32,725 bases of DNA from Acidothermaceae bacterium. GTDB lineage: Bacteria; Actinomycetota; Actinomycetes; Acidothermales; Acidothermaceae. This document shows, piece by piece, positions 28,881-32,725 of the stretch. A program made the position numbers and the translations under genes. The notes under the pieces are model-generated. The model saw only the letters and a program-made list of their open reading frames with translations. It was not told where the DNA came from and ran no database searches. The stretch is from NCBI GenBank assembly GCA_025934355.1, contig JAICYF010000009.1, forward strand, positions 1-32,725, written 5' to 3'. Within the stretch, counting starts at the first letter, position 1. Every line of letters starts with the position of its first letter.

Positions 28881-29861
28881 ATGCCGTTACGCGTGCTTGT
28901 GCTGGACGATTACCAAGACGTCGCGAAGACCATGGCTCCGTGGGGTCAGCTTTCCGACCTCGAGCCGCAGCTTGACGTGCGAACGACGCACCTGGACGAC
29001 GCGGCGCTGCGCGGCGCGCTCGCCGACGCCGACGTGCTGGTCGCGATGCGGGAGCGCACCCCGGTGCCGCGCGACGTGTTGGCCGCCGCGCCCCGGCTGA
29101 AACTGCTTGTGACGACCGGCATGCGCAACGCGTCGATCGACCTCGAGGCCTGCCGCGACCGCGGGATCGAGGTGCGCGGCACGGCCGGTCTTCGGACGTC
29201 GACCGCAGAGCTGACCTGGGGACTGATCATCGCGCTGGCCCGCGACATGTGCGGCGAAGAGCAGGCACTGCGCGCCGGCCGCTGGCAGAGCCGTTCGGGG
29301 CGGCTCGGGTTGGAATTAGGCGGCGCCCGGCTTGGGGTGATCGGACTCGGCCGGCTCGGCGAGAAGGTCGCTCGGGTCGGGTTGGCTTTCGACATGGACG
29401 TCGTAGCCTGGAGCACGAACCTCACCGCTGAGCGGGCGGCGGAGGTCGGCGTGCGCGCGGTGAGCAAGGAGGAGCTGCTCACGTCGTCCGACTTTGTGAG
29501 CTTGCACCTGGTCTTGAGCGCCCGCAGCAAAGGCGTCATCGGCGCCGCCGAGCTGGCGATGATGAAGCCAACCAGCTACCTGGTGAACACCTCGCGCGGT
29601 CCGCTGATCGACCAAGACGCCCTGGTCAGCGCATTGCGCCGCGGCCAGATCGCCGGCGCCGGGCTCGATGTGTACGACGAGGAACCGCTGCGGCCCGGAC
29701 ATCCCTTGCTCGGCGCGCCCAACACCGTGCTCACCCCGCACATCGGTTACGTGACCCGCGCCACCTACGAGGTGTGGTGGCGGCATGTGGTCGAAGACAT
29801 CCGGGCGTGGGCCGACACCACCCGAACCGGGGCCGCGCCGAGCCCGCTGCGCGTGCTGTAG
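28881..29861 (+). CDS. D-2-hydroxyacid dehydrogenase (NAD-dependent)
   Basis: This cytoplasmic oxidoreductase (326 aa) interconverts a D-2-hydroxy acid and its 2-keto acid with NAD(P)H. The split catalytic domain begins MPLRVLVLDDYQDV. The Rossmann motif is GVIGLGRLG (152-160). The active site has Arg239 (NTSRGPLID), Glu268 (DVYDEEP) and His287 (LTPHIGYV). The overall type is the phosphoglycerate-dehydrogenase-like group often seen beside catabolic genes; the C-terminal ACT domain of SerA is missing, so it is not a serine-pathway SerA. The ATG follows AGGA with 8-nt spacing, 57 bp after the SWEET-like gene, so they may share a transcript. The substrate is unknown; a keto acid from the neighbouring operon is one option. 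Confidence 0.9.
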   Translation: MPLRVLVLDDYQDVAKTMAPWGQLSDLEPQLDVRTTHLDDAALRGALADADVLVAMRERTPVPRDVLAAAPRLKLLVTTGMRNASIDLEACRDRGIEVRGTAGLRTSTAELTWGLIIALARDMCGEEQALRAGRWQSRSGRLGLELGGARLGVIGLGRLGEKVARVGLAFDMDVVAWSTNLTAERAAEVGVRAVSKEELLTSSDFVSLHLVLSARSKGVIGAAELAMMKPTSYLVNTSRGPLIDQDALVSALRRGQIAGAGLDVYDEEPLRPGHPLLGAPNTVLTPHIGYVTRATYEVWWRHVVEDIRAWADTTRTGAAPSPLRVL

Positions 29862-29862
29862 G

Positions 29863-29877
29863 CCCGGCGCGGCCGGG
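29863..29877 (+). terminator. Short GC hairpin after the dehydrogenase
   Basis: CCCGGC (29863-29868) and GCCGGG (29872-29877) form a perfect 6-bp stem with a 3-nt loop, starting 2 nt after the dehydrogenase stop. No U-tract follows, so it may only pause or protect the transcript. Confidence 0.4.
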
Positions 29878-29987
29878 GGTTCGATCGCCGCCCAGGGGGA
29901 AGGCCGTAACCGCGCGCGCGATCTTTCGATTCGAGGGGCGCACGGCGAACCAAGGGGGTGGGCGCGGCGTCATCTGTGTTGTGGGCC

Positions 29988-30014
29988 GGGAATCCTCCCG
30001 GCGGCTCGCACGTT
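29988..30014 (+). promoter_or_regulatory. SigR-type (thiol-stress ECF sigma) promoter of rbpA
   Basis: The -35 box GGGAAT (29988-29993) and -10 box CGTT (30011-30014) match the Streptomyces SigR consensus, with exactly 18 bases between GGAAT and GTT. The -10 box ends 32 nt before the rbpA ATG, giving a leader of roughly 20-25 nt. In S. coelicolor rbpA is a known SigR target, so motif and gene agree. The motif is seen in the sequence; use by a SigR/SigH homologue is inferred. Confidence 0.75.
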
Positions 30015-30046
30015 GGAGCAGGTGAGCCTGGCGAGTGGAGGCAAAG

Positions 30047-30394
30047 ATGGCCGAACGAGCGCTTCGAGGCAGCCGGCTAGGCGCCGTGAGCTACGAAAAC
30101 GATGAGTCGACGGAGCCTGTCGAGCGGCAGGTCGCCGGTTACAGCTGCCCGAACGGGCACCGATTCGCCGTGCCCTTCTCGGCGGAAGCCGATGTTCCAA
30201 CGACCTGGGAATGCCGGTTCTGCGGCGCGTCCGCGACTCGTGACGACGCCGCCGCGCCGCCGGCGAGCCGCACCAAACCGGCCCGCAGCCACTGGGACAT
30301 GCTGCTCGAACGCCGCAGCATCCCCGAGTTGGAAGCGATTCTCGCCGAGCGGCTTGAGCTGCTCCGCGAGCACGGACGACGCAAGACCGCCTGA
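30047..30394 (+). CDS. rbpA: RNA polymerase-binding protein RbpA
   Basis: RbpA binds RNA polymerase holoenzyme with the principal sigma factor, stabilises open complexes and affects rifampicin tolerance; it is restricted to Actinobacteria. The 115-aa product begins AERALRGSRLGAVSYE, which is the RbpA N-terminal tail. The core has zinc-type ligands Cys34, His38, Cys56 and Cys59 (SCPNGHRF and ECRFCG), as in Streptomyces rather than M. tuberculosis. The sigma-interaction segment is HWDMLLERRSIPELEAILAE, followed by LELLREH. ATG 30047 has GGAGG 5 nt upstream; a GTG 12 nt earlier would overlap that site. It is monocistronic, between a SigR-type promoter and a strong terminator. Confidence 0.97.
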   Translation: MAERALRGSRLGAVSYENDESTEPVERQVAGYSCPNGHRFAVPFSAEADVPTTWECRFCGASATRDDAAAPPASRTKPARSHWDMLLERRSIPELEAILAERLELLREHGRRKTA

Positions 30395-30438
30395 TCCACG
30401 CCGCCGTCGAAGGACGGCCGCACAATCGAGCTGAGAGC

Positions 30439-30488
30439 GCCGAGCCACGCCTGTTTTCCCCCGGCGGCGTGGCTCGGCTTTTCGTTTT
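30439..30488 (+). terminator. Intrinsic terminator of rbpA
   Basis: A perfect 13-bp stem, GCCGAGCCACGCC (30439-30451) with GGCGTGGCTCGGC (30466-30478), encloses a 14-nt loop and is followed by TTTTCGTTTT (30479-30488). It begins 45 bp after the rbpA stop. In the reverse direction the stem lacks a trailing U-run, so it mainly stops rbpA transcription before it enters the convergent ppm gene. Confidence 0.92.
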
Positions 30489-30516
30489 CCCTTGCCGGCT
30501 TTCGTTTTCCCCTACC
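30476..30516. repeat. Tandem duplication of the terminator tail
   Basis: The block starting GGCTTTTCGTTTTCCC (30476-30496) is repeated with small changes at 30497-30516, and a third partial GGCTTTCG follows. The ppm stop codon (TAG, 30512-30514 on the reverse strand) lies in the second copy. It is probably a slippage duplication of the T-rich terminator tail. Confidence 0.75.
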
Positions 30517-31312
30517 GGCTTTCGGTGTGCAGCTTGCGGTCGAGTCGGCCGGTGCGTGACTGCACGCCCCAGACGGTCACCCGCCACAGCGCCTCGACGA
30601 CGATCGCGCGGCTCATCTTGCTCGCGCCGTGCTGCCGTTCGACAAACTCGATCGGAACCTCGACGACTCGAAATCCGCTACGCAGCGCGCGCAAGGTCAG
30701 CTCGATTTGAAAGCAGTAGCCCTGCGAGCGAACGGCGTCCAACTCGAACGAACGCAACACGCGCGCGCGATACGCGCGGTAACCGCCGGTGGCGTCGCGG
30801 ATCGGGATTCCGAGCAGCACCCGGGCGTAGGTGTTGGCGCTGCGGCTGAGCGCCTCGCGTGACTTCGGCCAATTGCGGACGGTGCCGCCGCGCACCCACC
30901 GCGAACCGAGCGCGACGTCGGCGGTTTGCAGCGCGGCGAGGAGCGTCGGCAGCTGCTCGGGCTGATGCGATCCGTCGGCGTCCATCTCCACCAGCGCGCC
31001 GTAGCCGCGCTCGAGCCCCCACCGAAAGCCGGCGATGTACGCGGCGCCAAGACCCTGCTTGCTGGCCCGATGCAGCACGTGGACGTGCTCGTCGTCCAGG
31101 GCGATTTGGTCGGCTACTTCGCCGGTGCCGTCGGGGCTGCCGTCGTCCGCAACCAAGATGTCCGCCTCGGGCACGGACGCGCGCACCCGCGCGACGATCA
31201 ACGGCAGGTTTTCCCGCTCCTGATAAGTCGGGATGATGACGAGGACCCGCCCGATTCCCTCGTCGTCCCCGGTGGTGGCCGTGTCGGGCAGCGCGCGGAC
31301 ATCAGCGGTCAT
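30512..31312 (-). CDS. ppm1: Polyprenol monophosphomannose synthase (GT2)
   Basis: This enzyme transfers mannose from GDP-mannose to a polyprenyl phosphate. The lipid-linked mannose feeds lipomannan/lipoarabinomannan synthesis or protein O-mannosylation in actinobacteria. The 266-aa product is a GT-A family 2 enzyme: IIPTYQERENL (26-36), VADDGSPDGTG with the Asp pair 56/57, EMDADGSHQPEQ with DAD at 111-113, GSRWVRGG, and the terminal EVPIEFVERQHGASKMS seen in dolichol/polyprenol-phosphate mannosyltransferases. There is no C-terminal membrane domain. It overlaps the lnt stop by 11 bp and is translated after it. In mycobacteria the two activities are in one fused Ppm1 protein; here they are separate coupled genes. 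It is convergent with rbpA. Confidence 0.94.
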   Translation of the reverse strand: MTADVRALPDTATTGDDEGIGRVLVIIPTYQERENLPLIVARVRASVPEADILVADDGSPDGTGEVADQIALDDEHVHVLHRASKQGLGAAYIAGFRWGLERGYGALVEMDADGSHQPEQLPTLLAALQTADVALGSRWVRGGTVRNWPKSREALSRSANTYARVLLGIPIRDATGGYRAYRARVLRSFELDAVRSQGYCFQIELTLRALRSGFRVVEVPIEFVERQHGASKMSRAIVVEALWRVTVWGVQSRTGRLDRKLHTESR

Positions 31313-32725
31313 CAGCGGGCGAGCTCTCCTTCGGGCGCCGCGCGGACCGACCGGCCACGAGCGGGATGGCGAGTGCGGCGATCACCGCCAGCCCTCCGAG
31401 TATGCCGAGAGTCCATTCCGGGGCGGCGCCGAGGTGGTCGGCGATCGTGAGTTGCGACCGCTCGACGACCGGCAAGTCGATGATCGCGGGCGTCAGCTCG
31501 CCGGTGCGGGTGACGACGTGGCCGTCAGGTGCGATCACCGCGCTGATGCCGCTGGTCGAGGCGACCACCACCGATCGGCTGTGCTCCACCGCGCGAAGCT
31601 GCGACATCGCCAGCTGTTGCTTCGTCTCCGCCGTGCCCATGTAGGTGGCGTTATTGGTTTGGACGACGATGATCCGGCCGCCGTTCGTGACACCTGAGCG
31701 CACCGCGTCGTCGAAGGCCACCTCGAAGCACATGACGTCGGCGATGCGGGTCGGCCCGATGTCGAGCGCTCCTGGCGTGTGGCCCGGCAGGAAGTTCTGC
31801 GGCACCAACGAGGTGAGCTTGGTCAGGTGCGAGACAAAGCCACGCCACGGGATGTACTCGCCGAACGGCACCAAGTGTCGCTTGGTGTAGCTCTGCCCTG
31901 GACCGCTCGACGGGCTCCAGACGATGCCGGTGTTGGTCACGTGATCAGGTCCGGCGTCGAGCACCGCGCCGACCAGGATCGGCGCGTTCACCGCCTCGGT
32001 GGCGGCCTGGATTTTGGCGAACACGCTGGCGTCGTGCAGCGGGTCGACGTCGGATGCGTTCTCCGGCCACAACACGATCTGCGGCTGTGGCAGCACACCG
32101 CTCTTGATGTCGGCGACCAGCTTCGCGGTCTCGGCGAGATGGTTGTCGAGCACCTGCTCGGCGCGCCCGAGGAAGTGCTTGCCGGGATGGGCGACGTTGC
32201 CCTGCACCGCGGCCACCTGGATCGACCGGCCGTCGGTCGGACGCGGGATCAGGCTCGCCACCAGCGGGACCACCAGCGCCGCGAGCGCGAACGTCGCCGC
32301 CGTCGCCCAACCGTGGGTTCGGCGGCCGGTCGCCGGTGTCGGTCCGGCTGCCGGTGTGCGGACGGCGTCGGTGGCAGCGATGACGGCGGTCGCCAGGAAC
32401 GCGGCGCACAACGCGACGGCGAACGTCACGAGCGGCGCGCCGGCGATCGCCGCGTAGCTGGTGAACGGGGTGTCGGCCTGGCTGAACGCGAGGCGCCCCC
32501 AGCCAAACCCGCCGAGCGGCCAGCGGCTGCGGATCAACTCCTCGCCGACCCACGCGCAGGCCGACCAGACCTGCCAGCCGGGCAGTCGTCCGACGAGGAG
32601 GGCAAGACCGGCCCCGAGGGCGGCCAGGTAGAGCGATTGGGCGATCGCGAGGACGATCCACGCCAGCGGCGTGACGACGTGCAGCCAGAAAATCAACGGG
32701 ACGAACTCGGCGAGCCCGGCGGCGA
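31302..32725 (-). CDS. lnt: Apolipoprotein N-acyltransferase (5' end outside window)
   Basis: Lnt adds the third acyl chain to the N-terminal cysteine of lipoproteins at the membrane. Only the C-terminal 474 codons are present; the frame is open to the window edge and the first membrane helices are missing. A nitrilase-like domain carries the Glu-Lys-Cys triad: Glu in VLWPENASD, Lys in YTKRHLVPFGEYIP and Cys in DVMCFEVAFD. A membrane helix near the C-terminus (TLGILGGLAVIAALAIPLVAG) follows. Its stop overlaps the ppm start by 11 bp, so the two are co-translated, echoing the fused Lnt-Ppm1 of mycobacteria. A TTG at 32694-32696 should not be taken as the start, because the conserved membrane region continues upstream of it. 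Confidence 0.93.
   Translation of the reverse strand, partial: AAGLAEFVPLIFWLHVVTPLAWIVLAIAQSLYLAALGAGLALLVGRLPGWQVWSACAWVGEELIRSRWPLGGFGWGRLAFSQADTPFTSYAAIAGAPLVTFAVALCAAFLATAVIAATDAVRTPAAGPTPATGRRTHGWATAATFALAALVVPLVASLIPRPTDGRSIQVAAVQGNVAHPGKHFLGRAEQVLDNHLAETAKLVADIKSGVLPQPQIVLWPENASDVDPLHDASVFAKIQAATEAVNAPILVGAVLDAGPDHVTNTGIVWSPSSGPGQSYTKRHLVPFGEYIPWRGFVSHLTKLTSLVPQNFLPGHTPGALDIGPTRIADVMCFEVAFDDAVRSGVTNGGRIIVVQTNNATYMGTAETKQQLAMSQLRAVEHSRSVVVASTSGISAVIAPDGHVVTRTGELTPAIIDLPVVERSQLTIADHLGAAPEWTLGILGGLAVIAALAIPLVAGRSARRPKESSPADDR

Noticed and set aside
32694-32696. TTG as the start codon of lnt
   Set aside because: The frame stays open to the window edge with hydrophobic sequence, and Lnt needs more N-terminal membrane helices, so the gene is cut by the window.

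Overview
This window is chromosomal DNA of a high-G+C actinobacterium (Actinomycetota). The best taxonomic evidence is at the right end. A zinc-ligand-bearing RbpA (RNA polymerase-binding protein, an actinobacterial hallmark) is preceded by a motif identical to the Streptomyces SigR promoter consensus. It faces a polyprenol-phosphate-mannose synthase that overlaps an apolipoprotein N-acyltransferase gene; rbpA beside ppm1/lnt is a known actinobacterial arrangement. GTG starts, GTGA/ATGA stop-start overlaps and strong G/C third positions are pervasive. The genus cannot be decided from the sequence. I saw no tRNA, rRNA, CRISPR array, transposase, integrase or phage gene, so this looks like ordinary core and accessory metabolic chromosome.

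Layout. (1) 1-2.8 kb: selenophosphate synthetase SelD and an APC-family amino-acid/amine permease whose ribosome-binding site lies in the arm of a hairpin. (2) 2.8-4.9 kb: a divergent pair, with a SufR-like HTH regulator carrying C-terminal cysteines on one side and a DUF2231 membrane protein plus GTP cyclohydrolase I (FolE) on the other; a 26-bp near-palindrome lies between them. (3) 5.0-7.9 kb: a three-gene GMC dehydrogenase operon (four-helix membrane protein, gluconate-dehydrogenase subunit-3-like protein, GMC flavoprotein). (4) 8.0-12.6 kb: a glycan cluster of a forward GT4 glycosyltransferase convergent with a translationally coupled GT4 - six-hairpin-like protein - GH130-like set, preceded by a hairpin-rich leader. 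(5) 13.0-19.5 kb: an MMPL transporter, then a large FtsX-type ABC permease with two overlapping ATPase genes. (6) 19.6-22.0 kb: a PAS-GGDEF diguanylate cyclase, a CGNR zinc-finger regulator and a DUF1345 membrane protein. (7) 22.0-28.0 kb: a six-gene reverse-strand catabolic operon with a D-serine-dehydratase-like PLP enzyme, KDPG/KDPGal aldolase, PfkB (KDG-type) kinase, RidA, an unrecognised 400-aa protein and a D-aminoacylase-type amidohydrolase. (8) 28.1-29.9 kb: a 7-helix SWEET-like (PQ-loop) transporter and a D-2-hydroxyacid dehydrogenase. (9) 30.0 kb to the end: rbpA, a strong terminator, ppm and lnt (lnt runs off the window).

How the genes may work together. The most coherent system is region 7. 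Deacylase, PLP deaminase, RidA, 2-keto-3-deoxy-sugar-acid kinase and 2-keto-3-deoxy-6-phospho-sugar-acid aldolase are the steps needed to turn an N-acyl-2-amino-2-deoxy-aldonic acid (for example N-acetyl-D-glucosaminate, a product of oxidative chitin or GlcNAc breakdown) into pyruvate and glyceraldehyde-3-phosphate. The 400-aa protein has no role I can name, and the SWEET-like carrier diverges from the head of this operon. The pathway assignment is inferred from gene content. Other points to follow are the Fe-S-type regulator and its operator, the GMC complex with no visible export signal or cytochrome c gene, the GT4/GH130 cluster and the unequal ABC ATPase pair.
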